Shown: piece after piece, positions 42,453 to 53,516 of the stretch
How positions within the stretch are numbered: the first letter of the stretch is position 1
Layout of the letters: each line of letters opens with the position of its first letter
Assembly: GCA_014529385.2 (NCBI GenBank)
Contig: CM043954.1
Span: 97,858,747-97,922,746, forward strand
From: Adiantum capillus-veneris
Taxonomy: Eukaryota > Streptophyta > Polypodiopsida > Polypodiales > Pteridaceae
Length of the DNA stretch: 64,000 nucleotides
Reading direction: 5' to 3'
The notes under the pieces: generated by a model
Databases searched by the model: none
Seen by the model: the letters and a program-made list of their open reading frames with translations, nothing else
What the model was told of the DNA's origin: nothing
Position numbers and translations under genes: made by a program

Positions 42453-45401
42453 ATGGAGGCCCAACGCCAAATGTCCGGATATCTTCTTTTCTTTAGAGAG
42501 CCTAGAGAGGATGCAAAATTATTTTTAGAAAATTTCAAGATGTCTTGTCGTATCAAGAGGATAGTAACTGATCAAGAACGCATAGAGATGTTTGAAGTGG
42601 TCCTTAAGAAAGATGATAGAACTTGGTTTGACTCATTGCCTGAGGAAGTTAAAGGGAATTACACGGAAGTTGTGAATCATTTCAAGAGATACTTCTTTGA
42701 TCCCCAAAACACTCAAAAACTATGGCAAGACATTGTTTCTCATAAGCAAAAAGACCTAGATGACTACTACTTGTACAAGCAAGAGTTTCTACGTCTTTGG
42801 GTTGTATGGGTGAGAAATGTTGCTAACCCTGGTGATGGTGCAGAGTTCCTAAAGAAGGAGAGGTTCATAGCCGGACTCTATCCTGACCTCAAGGTAAAAG
42901 TTGAGGCGGGTGCACCTACTACCTTTGATGCAGTTGAAACTAGGGCTGCTGAGAAATATAGAAAACTCAAGTGCCTAAGGGGAGAGGCTCCAATAGAAGG
43001 TCTTAGACCCAAAGGTAAGTCACAAGCATCAACATCTAGGGAGCTTCCTGAGGTAACGGCGGAAGTGATTGAGAAGTTAAATGAATCTTTAAGCAGCTTG
43101 TCAATTCACCTTGCACAAGTTGCAGGTCCAAAGGGACAAGCAAAGAAGTCTGAAGAGCGAGATCCACGACCTAGGAGAGTCTTGCAATGTTGGAATTGCG
43201 GAGAGTCTGGACATGGGATGTATAATTGTCCTTGGCCCCGTGGGGAGCCAAGGAGACCTAACTTGAATTACCTAGTGATGAATGCAGGTGAAGGAACTGG
43301 TCAACAACCAAGGCTTCTACAAAGGCCAAATGGAGCAAGACCACCTCCACAAGGAGTGGAAGGAGTTACACCTTTGCCAGACCCAAATGTGCATGTGGTA
43401 GAGGTGACAAATTCAAAAGAGGTTGACATGGAAGCAAATGGTATTAAGCGTGGCCATGGAAAAGGGAAGGAGAAAGAAGGTGTCACATCACAAAGTGATC
43501 ATGGACGAGAAAAGAAGTCAAAGGAGACCAAGGAAACTAAGAGGACTCGACGTCGTATCAATCTCCAAGACTTCCCTCTTGGACATGGTATGGATCCATA
43601 CAACCTATTGGAAGACATGAGAGGTAAGGGTCCTGATATCTCATGGCCTCAATTTCTTGCATTATGTCCACGAGTTAGGAGGGATCTAACAAAGGCAGTT
43701 AGCACCAGGAGAAAGGTAAAAGAGAGTGTGCATGTTGTAAAAATTGCACATGCTGAAATGAATGAGGATATTACACCTGTGCTAGATTGTTACATCAAAG
43801 GAAGATTGGTTAGGAAAGGTCTAGTGGATGGGGGTGCACAAATTTGCATCATGACAGAGGGACTCATGCAAAAACTAGGCATGCACATCCATGAGACACC
43901 TGAAATTAAAGTCAAGATGGCAAACAATAGCAAATCTAGGTGTGTAGGCATTTGTAAAAATGTTTTTGTAGAGGCCTTTGGCATTAAGAAGGCAGTGGAT
44001 TTCTATGTCATGTCTACCAAAGGAAATGGTTACCCATTTATCCTAGGGAGACCATGGCTAATGAAACTGCAAGCTTTGCAAGATTGGGAGAGTGGAAAGC
44101 TAATTTGCAGGAATGACAATCATAAGAAGGTTGTCTTTGACATGAAGGAGCAATGCCAAGAGGAGCTCCATGAAGAATCATCTCAAAGTGAGACGGAGGA
44201 AGGCAGGACCGATAGCACTTCAGAAGGAGAAAGTAGCGGTAGCATTACTGAAGAGGAGTCTTCCATCGAAGTCATGGGGGTAAGGTTTAAGCCAAACAAC
44301 CAGGAGACCTCTTGCCCAGGTTTGGAAGAGGTAGGTTCCCAAGAAAACCAAAAAGTGGAAGATGAAAGAATGCTAGAAGGTATGTTATCTACAACACTTA
44401 CAAAGGATGAAAGAGAGGAGCTCAAATGTGTGCTAAGGAAATTTCCTAGGCTTTTTGCTAAAGACTACACCGATGTGCATGGAGTAGATGTTGTTCAACA
44501 CAAAATTGAGTTGAAGCCAGAGGCCACACCTAAGGCTCAGAAGCTACGAAGGCCAGGAGTCATCAAGGAGCAGGCTTTACTCAAGGAAGTAAGAAAGCTT
44601 CTAGCAGCAGGTTTCATTTATCCAGTGGAGAATTCAGAGTGGGTCTCTCCCGTTGTTGTCACTCCTAAGAAAAATGGCAAGTGGAGGGTGTGTGTGGATT
44701 ACCGTCCGCTCAATGAGGCAACAAAAAGAGATCACTTTCCCCTCCCATTTCAGGATGAGATACTAAATGAGGTAGCTGGTCATGAGAAGTACATTGTGTG
44801 TGATGGATACTCGGGTTACTTTCAAATAGGTATCGCATTGGAAGATCAGTTGAAAACAACCTTCATCACTCCTTGGGGTTGTTATGCTTTTAGAGTCATG
44901 CCATTTGGACTGACAAATGCTCCTGCAACTTTCCAACGCTTCATGAACATGGTGTTTCAAGCATTCTTTGGAAAGTCCATGAGGGTTTTTATTGATGATT
45001 TTTGCATTTATAGCTCAAAATCATTGCATCTACAAAGGGTAGAAGAACGTTTAAAGAAGCTCTATGACATGGGAGGTCAACTCAACCCCGACAAGTGTCA
45101 CATAGGTGAGGATGAAGTGATCTTGCTTGGTCACAAGGTTTCCTATAAAGGCATTGAGGTGGATCCTTCAAAGGCAAAGGCTCTTATTGAGCTCCCATCA
45201 CCCAAGAATCTCAAAGAGGTCATCTCATTCATTCAAAAGGTGAAGTATATGTCACGCTTTATTCACTTAGCTTCGGAGTTGCTTCATCCTTTGCAAAAGT
45301 TGACACAACAAGTAGAATTTGCATGGTCTGATGAGCTTGAAGAGTACTTTTGTAACATTAAAGTCATCCTGTCAGAACTACCAACACTCATGCCTCCTTG
45401 A
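42453..45401 (+). CDS. gag-pol: Element F Gag-protease-reverse transcriptase
   Basis: A 982-codon frame. Residues about 15-185 are the capsid domain (DAKLFLENFKMSCRIKRIV; DRTWFDSLPEEVKGNYTEVV; ERFIAGLYPDLKVKVEAGAP). The zinc knuckle CWNCGESGHGMYNC is at residues 246-259. A conserved-looking QDFPLGHGMDPYNLLEDM lies at about 371-388. Protease has D-G-G-A at 459-462 and FILGRPWL at about 530. RT spans about 640-900, with DGYSGYFQ, MPFGLTNAPATFQR and FIDDF (catalytic Asps 848-849). The frame ends at a TGA (45,399-45,401) between RT and RNase H, after which the same frame is open. The start is the first ATG after the leader. Confidence 0.92.
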   Translation: MEAQRQMSGYLLFFREPREDAKLFLENFKMSCRIKRIVTDQERIEMFEVVLKKDDRTWFDSLPEEVKGNYTEVVNHFKRYFFDPQNTQKLWQDIVSHKQKDLDDYYLYKQEFLRLWVVWVRNVANPGDGAEFLKKERFIAGLYPDLKVKVEAGAPTTFDAVETRAAEKYRKLKCLRGEAPIEGLRPKGKSQASTSRELPEVTAEVIEKLNESLSSLSIHLAQVAGPKGQAKKSEERDPRPRRVLQCWNCGESGHGMYNCPWPRGEPRRPNLNYLVMNAGEGTGQQPRLLQRPNGARPPPQGVEGVTPLPDPNVHVVEVTNSKEVDMEANGIKRGHGKGKEKEGVTSQSDHGREKKSKETKETKRTRRRINLQDFPLGHGMDPYNLLEDMRGKGPDISWPQFLALCPRVRRDLTKAVSTRRKVKESVHVVKIAHAEMNEDITPVLDCYIKGRLVRKGLVDGGAQICIMTEGLMQKLGMHIHETPEIKVKMANNSKSRCVGICKNVFVEAFGIKKAVDFYVMSTKGNGYPFILGRPWLMKLQALQDWESGKLICRNDNHKKVVFDMKEQCQEELHEESSQSETEEGRTDSTSEGESSGSITEEESSIEVMGVRFKPNNQETSCPGLEEVGSQENQKVEDERMLEGMLSTTLTKDEREELKCVLRKFPRLFAKDYTDVHGVDVVQHKIELKPEATPKAQKLRRPGVIKEQALLKEVRKLLAAGFIYPVENSEWVSPVVVTPKKNGKWRVCVDYRPLNEATKRDHFPLPFQDEILNEVAGHEKYIVCDGYSGYFQIGIALEDQLKTTFITPWGCYAFRVMPFGLTNAPATFQRFMNMVFQAFFGKSMRVFIDDFCIYSSKSLHLQRVEERLKKLYDMGGQLNPDKCHIGEDEVILLGHKVSYKGIEVDPSKAKALIELPSPKNLKEVISFIQKVKYMSRFIHLASELLHPLQKLTQQVEFAWSDELEEYFCNIKVILSELPTLMPP

Positions 45402-45887
45402 TGGGAGTACACATTCTTTGTTAGCTCTAGTGTTGGGAAAGAAACAATTGGAGCGGTTTTGCTAGAACAAGATCCCCATAGTACCCGGATGCGACCCATC
45501 TACTTTGCTAGTAGGGTCATGAATGCTTTAGAGAGAGGCTACACAGAGGTAGAACTCATGATGCTTTCTCTCATGTTTGCGGTGAGAAAGTTTAGATCCT
45601 ACCTGCTACCAAAACCTTTTGTAATTCTCACTGCAGAAAATTTGTTCCCTTGGGTGTCATCTCAAATGAATCTTAGTACTAGGATCTCAAAGTGGATTAT
45701 GGAGTTGCAAGAGTTTCAATACTCTTTCAAAGTAGAAGATAGTGTGCGTACACAATTGGCAGGGATCCTTACTTATAGGGTACATGAGAAGGAGATTAAG
45801 GTGCCTGAAGTAAAGACCCTACCATTGCCACCACCTAAAAGTATTCCTAATGCTTTTACCTTGTTCTTTGATGGAGCTTTTCGATGA
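45402..45887 (+). pseudogene. pol: Element F ancestral RNase H (catalytically degenerate) and tether
   Basis: It continues in frame after the TGA. YTFFVSSSVGKETIGAVLLE corresponds to the start of the gypsy RNase H, but the first catalytic Asp is a Ser. YTEVELMMLSLMFAVRKFRS keeps the Glu helix, while VILTAENLFPWV has lost the Asp of the normal VDHQAL motif. FTLFFDGAFR then opens the second RNase H and a TGA (45,885-45,887) breaks it. Loss of catalytic residues in the first RNase H when a second one is present is known for Tat elements. Confidence 0.82.
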
Positions 45888-46541
45888 GCCACAGGAAAAG
45901 CAGGGGGAGGGCTAGTATTGCTCAACCCAAGTGGAGAGGTGGTCATGCAAGAGAAGGTCAATCTACCAGGTTCAACTAGCAACAATGAAGCAGAATATGA
46001 CACACTACTTCATGGTTTAAAGATATGCATTGGCCAAGGTATACAACGTCTCATATTAAAAGGGGATGCACTTCTCATCGTGAAGCAAATTTTAGGCATT
46101 TGGGCATGCAAGAATGAAAGCTTAAGGACAAAAATTCATGCCATTCGTAGGCTCTTTAATCAATTTGAAGAAGTACAACTATATCATATTCCTAGGAAAC
46201 AGAATGAAGATGCCGATTTACTTGCACAACAAGCAGTTACATGTGTTGAGAAAGAAGTGCAGGTCATCATGGTGGCAGCAACTGTCAAGCGACCGAGATA
46301 CCAGGGATTGGAGTCATTGACTCCCATTATTAGCTACATTTTGGAGGGCGAGTTTCCACAAGACTTCACGAAGGCTCAGAAGAGGAGACTCATGAAAAAG
46401 GCAAGCACGTATCTCTTTCTAGAAGTATCCCTTTATCAAAGAGGGAAGGATCAAGTGTGCAGAAGAGTACCAACTATTGAGGAAATCCGAGCCATTCTAA
46501 AATGTTTGCATGAGGAAGCGTGTGGTGGTCATTTTGCATAG
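45888..46541 (+). pseudogene. pol: Element F archaeal-type second RNase H and integrase N-terminal linker
   Basis: The domain starts just upstream (FFDGAFR, first Asp). It continues KAGGGLVLLNPSGEVV, STSNNEAEYDTLLHGLK (catalytic Glu), LILKGDALLIVKQILG (Asp) and HIPRKQNEDADLLAQQA (final Asp). This is the pattern of the archaeal/plant-type RNase H acquired by the Tat lineage. After a linker, the integrase zinc module begins LKCLHEEACGGHFA (both His). A TAG at 46,539-46,541 stands where HFAQEL would need CAG. Confidence 0.88.
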
Positions 46542-47612
46542 GAACTCACCGCAAAAAATATTTTGCTTGCCGGATATGTTTGGCCAAGCTTGCATATTGA
46601 TGTTCAACATTGGTGTAAAAGCTGTCACAACTGTCAGATTAATGGAAACAAGCGTCTGTTACATGGTCCACGTCAGTTAGTCCTTGCAAATGGTCCATTT
46701 GAAAAATGGGGCATTGATGCTATGGGTCCATTGCCTAGAACTAAAAATTGGAAATCGTATATCTTGGTGTCCATAGACTACATGACGAGATGGGTAGAAG
46801 CACAAAGTGTGGCAAAGGTAAATGAGAGGACAGTGAGAAAATTTGTCTACACTCACATTTGTTGTAGATTTGGCACACCTTTGGAGATTGTTTCTGATAA
46901 TGGTCCAGGGTTTAGAAAGGGCTTGCTTACAGATGTCTGTGAAGAACTTCACATTCTACATCGTCATAGTACACCCTACTATCCCCGATCCAATGGTCTG
47001 GTAGAAAAAGCTAATGGTGTCATTACAGGCATCATTAGAAAGATGGTGAGAAACAAGACAAAGTTGTGGGATGACTTCTTGGATGGTGCCTTGTGGGCAT
47101 ATCGAACCACATATAGGGAATCCACGGAGTTCACACCATTTCACTTGGTCTATGGTCAAGAGTCTTTACAACCAATTGAGCTCAACATTCCAACAATGCG
47201 ACTTCATGGCAAAGCAGCACAAGATGATCAAGAAGCATGGATGGATCGACTTCTTACCTTAGCTGAGCTTGAGTGGAAAAGAGAAGCAGCATACAAGTGC
47301 TACAAAAGGAAAGCTACGCAGGCAAAGGAGAAGCTTGACAAGAAACTAAAGGACAAAGGCATCAATGAAGGAGATCTTGTGCTAAGGTATGACAATCGAC
47401 TCGATAATCGTTTTGATGCCAAATTTGAAACTAGATGGCAGGGGCCATACATAGTTAAGAAAGATTTTAATTCAAGTTACTATCAAATTATAGACTTGAA
47501 TGGGAAAGAGCACTCCAGGAACGTAAACGGGTATCGCTTGAAGCCTTATTTGAGTCGCCTTCTACCAAAGGATCTACCAAAGGATCTGTCAAAGGGCAGC
47601 TATCTCATGTAA
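46542..47612 (+). pseudogene. pol: Element F integrase
   Basis: It continues in frame after the TAG. CKSCHNCQ completes the zinc module. The catalytic core has SIDYMTRWVEA, IVSDNGPGF and NGLVEKANG, so D, D and E are present. GALWAYRTTYRESTEFTPFH and LVYGQESLQPIELN are standard gypsy integrase motifs. A basic C-terminal domain (WQGPYIVKKDFNSSYYQI) ends in …KGSYLM without a chromodomain or PR2-like module, unlike elements A and E. Confidence 0.92.
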
Positions 47613-47748
47613 GTATTGTTACATGAAGCATGAGTGTAACTCCAGCCAAAATTCTGAGGGGCCAAACAATGAAGATCTCGTGAAGGACTCTGAAGCAGTC
47701 TCTTTGGAAAAGATGCTCTATGATGGTACATGAATATACCATCATCCT

Positions 47749-47757
47749 GGGGGAGGG
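47749..47757 (+). promoter_or_regulatory. Element F polypurine tract
   Basis: GGGGGAGGG followed by CTAA and the 3' LTR start TGATAGCC at 47,762. Confidence 0.85.
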
Positions 47758-47761
47758 CTAA

Positions 47762-50351
47762 TGATAGCCGTTTTTCAGCTCTCCGTAATTGCCATAGTGA
47801 GTTAACCCACCCTACCAAAATCATCCAAACACTATGGCTATCCCTACCATTTCACTGTATATAGGTGTATGTGAGTTAGGGAACTTTTCCCATATCTTCT
47901 TAAAAACCCTTAATTAGCTAATCACTGGGCTAGTTGAGCCAAAAAAATATAAAAAATATAAGTATATTATGGCCCATTTGTGTGTAAATATTTTATTGTA
48001 TATAAGGCCTAAATAAAATGATTTTTATAATTATTTTGGTATTTATTTAAATATTTATACTTAGGTGTGTTCTATTTATGCTATGTACATTGACTCATCA
48101 TTACCATATTTTTTCTTACCATTTTGCATACTCTTTATTCCATATGAAAATAATTTCATGCAAGCTTCTCTTATTTTTGGTGTAACTCCATCCCAATAAA
48201 AATCCAAAAAAAACTAGTTTTATTTATGTGTATATTTTTTCACTATTGTCATTTTTTCCTTCCTACATCTATTCTCTATTACTCTCATAAATTAGAGCAC
48301 AAAAAATATTCATCTTTTTATGGTAGACTTATAATGAGAGAGATTTATTTTGACCCCTTTATATGTTTTCCACCTATATTATTTATATTTGACATGTACA
48401 TATTTTTTTAGACCCCTCAATATTTGATTTTCTTAGTTGTACTATTCACTTATATCATGATCTCAATAATATCTTCAATTATAGACCTACCAAATAAGGT
48501 CAAGGGTATGTGGCATGCATGCATGCACCATGGGGAGCTCACTCTTGGAGGTATTCAAAAGAATCATCCAAAGAAGGACCTCGCAAGGACTTTGTGCAGT
48601 GGAAAAAACAGTCGGTTTTGTTGAATTTTTACAGATCACATGCTCCCCAAATTTGAAAAGGTGATACAAACAAAAGTTGTAGCTCGTGAGCTGAACTTTC
48701 ACCTCAAATTTTTTCAAATTGTTTTGAGCTACGAGCTGTGAGCTATGATTTTATTGGTGGACCACAGTTTGCCCATGCTATGCAGCCATACTCCCTCTTC
48801 CACTTTATCATTTTCCTCTTTCATACACACTCCTCCCTCTCCTTCCCACTCCCAAACCTACAACTCCCATGTCCTAATTCACCGTCTTCACCATTGCCAC
48901 TTCTCTCACACCTCCATAGCCTTCATCCTCTATTTCTACACCCTAGGTGTCCCCCTTTCTCTCTACATATATGTCCATGTTACCATACTCTCTTCAGCTT
49001 TGTAAATAACTTCAAAAAATCGGCAAAAATCCAAGGTTAACCTCTGCAAATGAAGGCTTTATCATGAATTTTCCAAGGTTTGAAGATAACATAGCTTCAT
49101 CGACACGCGCTACTTCGCCATGCTGACCGCTTCTTCTACCGGTGCTGTAAAGAGGTGAATGTCAACTTCTCCAAGCTTCAACCTTGCTTTACAAGCTTAT
49201 CCCTTCTCTAACTTTTCTCATCATATATCTCACCATTTGGTGAATGATTTTGTAAATATTTTGTAGTGATAATTACTAACTACTAACCACTAACCTTATT
49301 GTAAAATGCACCCTCTACTAGAGTAGGCACTCCCAAATTATTCACTCAATCCTCTCTCCTTTCATCCTCAATAATTCTCTTCCCTTGAGCCCACATCCAT
49401 GTGACTCAAAGGACAAGAGAGACCCACCCTCATTAAAAAAAAAAAAAAGCATAATCTTCTATTCCTTCAAATAAACTTGATTAGGCCTAATCCAAATCGG
49501 GGCTTCTAAAACCTATAAATAGAGCCCTTCTCTCCCTTGTAAATCATCACATGATCACACTACACCACACCATTCTCACACATAACACACCACTCTTCAA
49601 GCCTAGTTGTGTAGAGTGTGTGCATTGTGAGTGCTCTATTCCATCACTACACATAGGTGCATGGAGAAGCTTGAAGTTAGTTATGCCATCTAGAGGAGTA
49701 GAGTGATACTATACTCTGCAATTACACTTGTAGCCTACTCTTGTCCATAAATAACATTCATAGTTTTGGGTGCAATTGTATGCTGCAACTACGACTCTTC
49801 TCTTCAAATTGACTTGATAAGTTGTCTCATTAGGTGGTTGAAGGTATATTGTCCTTGAAGTTTGTTGTGCCATTTCATGCTTGGTGGTTTGAGGGCTTGT
49901 TGAACTGTTTGCCAAAACTTTCAATTGTAAGAGGGTGCTCGGTGAGAGGGCTCCCGTGACCCTAAAACAATTTGTGTATTGGCAACAAGGTCAAGTTTTG
50001 TGTTGTCTCTCTATTTCTCATCAAGCTTTGTGTGCATCTAGTCTTTAAGGCTAAGACTGAGTTTCTCAAGTTGATTTGTGCGCTTTACCTCTCTCTGGCG
50101 TGGTGAATGTTTGTGTTTGGTGTGTGTGGCTATCTTGCATTCCCCTCTCTTTGTGCGTTTGAGTACAAGGAGATATCACGTGCGTCCTAGTTCGTATCTA
50201 CAACTAGGTGGTGCCCCTTTTCTTGTTTGGTTTCTGACTGTGGGTTGTTGTTGTCTCTGTTTGTGCTTGCCCCAGCCCCAATTGAGCAGCACGGGAGCCT
50301 CGAAGGGTGTTTAGAGGCCGCTCTTCTTGTTGCCCGCCCTGGACCGCCTCA
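47762..50351 (+). repeat. Element F 3' LTR (2,590 bp)
   Basis: Full-length LTR, TGATAGCCGTTTTTCAGC … GGACCGCCTCA. It includes the block deleted from the 5' LTR, with a CT-rich stretch (48,780-48,970) and TATA box. It is related to the LTRs of element D in the outer parts (first about 600 bp and last about 250 bp). Small frames inside are not genes. Confidence 0.93.
49514..49521 (+). promoter_or_regulatory. TATA box of element F 3' LTR
   Basis: TATAAATA followed by GAGCCC. It corresponds to the TATAAATAGGCCCC sites of element D. It is missing from the 5' LTR. Confidence 0.6.
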
Positions 50352-50355
50352 CTAC
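50352..50355 (+). repeat. Target-site duplication CTAC, right of element F
   Basis: Second copy of the CTAC found at 40,472-40,475. Confidence 0.75.
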
Positions 50356-50395
50356 CAACCTACCTATTTAGGGATTGTTATAACATAACTTTGTT

Positions 50396-51196
50396 ATGAT
50401 GACTCCTGAAGAGGTAGAACAAACCAAATACCAAGGGTATTCCATAAGGGATTGGATATTAGGCCAAGGACCAGAAACTATTCCAAGAGAAGAACACCGT
50501 GAGAGATCTTCTGAGAGTAATATTAAGAAACCAGAGACCACCTCATCACGAAGAAAACCGGGTGACGCTAAAGCCAGTCCAAGGCTACACGAGTCACTAT
50601 TTCCAACAGACTGGTTTGAAGACTCGGGACCAACTACCAGGAGACTGGGAGTTGAACCAAATAGACATGTCAGACCAGCTGATTTTCAAAAATGGGTCAA
50701 AAAATACAGTGGATCTGGGGATCCATATGACCACTTAGCAAGCTTTAAGCAATTACTAAGAGCAAAATATATATTTAATTTCTATACTCAATTCGAGCAG
50801 TTTGGAATGACATTAGAAGGAAAAGCATTGACATGGTTCCAAAACATTCGACCAAGGTCAATCATGGACTTGAACACATTAGCTCAAGGATTTGTAGCTG
50901 CAGTTCCAAAACGGGGATCAAACACAATACGGTAGCTCAAATCTACAGCTTTAAACAGAAACAAGGTGAGTCTATTAGGGATTGTGCAACTCGAATGAAA
51001 CAATACATTGCAAGATGCCCAGAGCTAGAGATACCTGCAGAAGAATGACTAGTATCATTGTTTCTAGAGGGACTGCTAAACAAAGAACTTCATGCTATAC
51101 TATATAGCAAGAAGTATACAACCCTAGAAGAGTGTGTGTCAGATGCTCTTGACTTAGGAGACAATTGTGATATTTTCAACGAAGAAGATGTCTAAG
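50396..51196 (+). pseudogene. gag: Element E gag capsid region
   Basis: The 50,396-50,935 frame holds VKKYSGSGDPYDHLASFKQL and FGMTLEGKALTWFQNIRPRS, the capsid core. After a frame change near 50,930 the next frame continues YSFKQKQGESIRDCATRMKQ, EEWLVSL-type sequence with a stop, and KKYTTLEECVSDALDLGDNC. It parallels element A Gag (SVRDFISRLKHL; ITTWEEV). It is inactive as it stands. Confidence 0.8.
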
Positions 51197-52473
51197 GATA
51201 ATCAAAGCAAGAAAACAACATCCACCAACTAACACAAGTAGGAGTGGTTGCTGCAACACCGCTTTCAGTCATAGAAGACATGCTCAAAAGGATGAATGAC
51301 ATGATGGATAACATGCAAAAAGCACCTATGAGGGGACCAAGACAAGGGATACCTCAACAGGGACAACCAATTAGACCGTAGAAATGGTGTGCAATCGAGG
51401 GTAAATGGACCAACCATGAGACCAATGAGTGCTATTACCGACCAAAGTATGATAGGAATGTGCAAGATGTGCCTATGAGTCCACAAGGACAACCCATGTA
51501 CAGTTATCAGCCTAATATGGCCCCAGCTCAAAGACCACCGATGGGTATGGAAAGACCTCAACCCGTGTTGGGCCAACAACCTCCATATCCAGGACATAAT
51601 GCAGTGCCTGTAAAGTACGCATCCAGAGGGAGTCGTAGAGGAACAAGCACTAGTGCCTGTTACACCCTTTGCTGAGCCTAGTCCATCTATAGTAATGGTA
51701 GAAGGAGATTGGTATAATCCACATCCAACCACCAATGGAAGAACCTACGGCTTATACACCACCAGATCTTACACCAATTTATTATGTGGCTAATCAATGT
51801 GTTAGACCTCCTATGGTAAGACCCATAATTAAACCAAAAACTGGAAATTGTCATAACTATGGTGCAGATGATCATTGGAAAAATGAATGCCCAGAACCCT
51901 GACAAGAACCTCAAGCTAGTTGAAGGTTATTGCATAGTGTTGCAAAAAGGGAGGACACTTCCCAGAGGATTGTCCAAAAAATCCTTTAAACAAGGGTAAA
52001 ACAATAGTGAATGTAGTCCAAGTGATACCTAGTAGCTCATTCGAGAGCGAACCGATTGTTCCAATCAAGGTAATCACTAGAGACCAGTCTAAGAAAAAGA
52101 ATCACTAGAGACCAGGCTAAGAAAAAGAAACATAACTCCTCTGATGATTCGGAGAATACAAAACTTTCCTCTTAAAAGACCAAAAGAAGCAGAAACAAAA
52201 GGTATGAGATGAGAAAAGGGAAACAACAGGGTTGAAATCGAGGAGAAAGCAAAAAAGCTATTTCAGGAAAAGGTGAAAGAAAATGGAAGTGGAATCAAAG
52301 AAACCATCGTGAAATCTCGAGGATCAATTTTGGTTGATAAAATTTTTGATCCTATTAATGCAGCTTTGGAAGCTTACCAAGAGGGACTTAAAGCAGGCTA
52401 AAACATGGAAAACAAATGGAAGAACTATCCTTCTCCATACATGGAAGAAGCTAAGCTTGAAGCTTATTAGAAT
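51197..52473 (+). pseudogene. gag: Element E nucleocapsid region, decayed
   Basis: Pieces in several frames: a Met/Pro/Gln-rich stretch (about 51,290-51,610), a WCAIEGKWTNHETNEC piece that retains parts of a knuckle, CHNYGADDHWKNEC (second Cys changed to Tyr) near 51,850-51,891, and a GGHFPEDCPKNP piece near 51,950. Like element A, E probably had several knuckles. Stops and frame changes are frequent. Confidence 0.6.
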
Positions 52474-53130
52474 TTGGTAAGAATCACGCAAGAGATGTTG
52501 GAAAAACAAAATCCCAAACTCGAAAGTATGACAAAACCTGAGGAGCTTGTGGAAGGAAACAATAAAGAAACATTTGGTGGTGTGATAGAACCCCACCTTG
52601 AAAGAAAAGAGCCAAAATGTATAGTGCCGGACAGTGAAGATGCCTTACACGGAATTCCATCCGTAGAAGAAGACTGGCCAAGACACTTATGGAAAAAAGT
52701 TAGAGAGATCAATGATGGGAGCCTAACTTTGAAGTCAGCTCCTACGGAGGAAGTTTGGTTAGACAATCTATCTCCTGATATGGACAGGGATGTACAATCC
52801 TTGTATGGGGTTTGTAGATCTGAACCTTCAGGAATCTCTAAACCACTGACCTTGAAAACACTACCCTCTTACTTGGGAGATAACGAAGATGAATCCATAG
52901 TTTGTAAAACCACTCAAGTAAAGAGAGTAAAACAGACCCTAGAAGTAGTCAACATCCATTCAATCATGTCTACACCCATCCAATGCACTCTTACTTTAGG
53001 AGAACTGTTGAAAATCAGGCCAAATTTATGGAATGATCTACATAAAACTCTAGAGAAGGTGGGAATAACGGGGCTAATTGGAAAAAATTTGAGAAAGTTG
53101 AAACACGAAATGGTTAACAAAGAGATTTGA
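52474..53130 (+). pseudogene. Element E gag-to-PR spacer
   Basis: A 218-codon open piece without a known domain (LVEGNNKETFGGVIEPHLER; VNIHSIMSTPIQCTLTLGEL). The last part, TLGELLKIRPNLWNDLHKTL, resembles in position element A LVDFMSSEVQTTIIAKLYGD, which also precedes PR1. Confidence 0.5.
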
Positions 53131-53516
53131 ACTATTCCAATGAAAAAAGTTGGAGAATACTCCAAAGGGAAGAAGGAAACACAACCCTTCCAGTGAGGTA
53201 TAATGATATAGAAACCATGGCAATACTGGATAGTGGAGCAGGCATAGCCATAGCCACGAAAGCAGTATGGGAATCCAGGGGACAATGAGCCATTAGACAA
53301 AGTCGAATGAAGTTGCAATTGGTTGATGGATACATTGAAAGACCTTTAGGACTCCTTGAAAAAGTGATAGTTAATTCCTGTGGGATTGAATATCAACACG
53401 CCTTTTCCATAGTAGACTTTGGGAAGAAACTCAATTACGAAATCATATTGGGAAGACCTTTCATGCGGCGCAAGTACAACTCATCCAAGATTGGGGAAAC
53501 AATTATCTGTACTTGA
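53131..53516 (+). pseudogene. Element E protease PR1
   Basis: AILDSGAGIAIATKAVWESR carries the active site D-S-G-A-G (53,229-53,243). A stop follows at about 53,286-53,288, and the frame then shifts to MKLQLVDGYIERPLG and YEIILGRPFMRR, the C-terminal ILG motif. Unlike elements A, C and F, the triad is the standard D-S-G. It aligns with element A PR1 throughout. Confidence 0.8.

Larger units (their letters stand above)
40476..50351 (+). mobile_element. Element F: near-complete Tat-like Ty3/gypsy element nested in element E
   Basis: The 5' LTR (40,476-41,838), PBS, gag-PR-RT-RNaseH-archaeal RNaseH-IN in one frame, PPT and 3' LTR (47,762-50,351) are all present and flanked by CTAC. Apart from a 1.2-kb block missing from the 5' LTR, the LTRs are almost identical, so insertion looks recent. 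The dual RNase H is the mark of the Tat lineage. Three stop codons break pol, so the copy is not autonomous as it stands. Confidence 0.93.
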
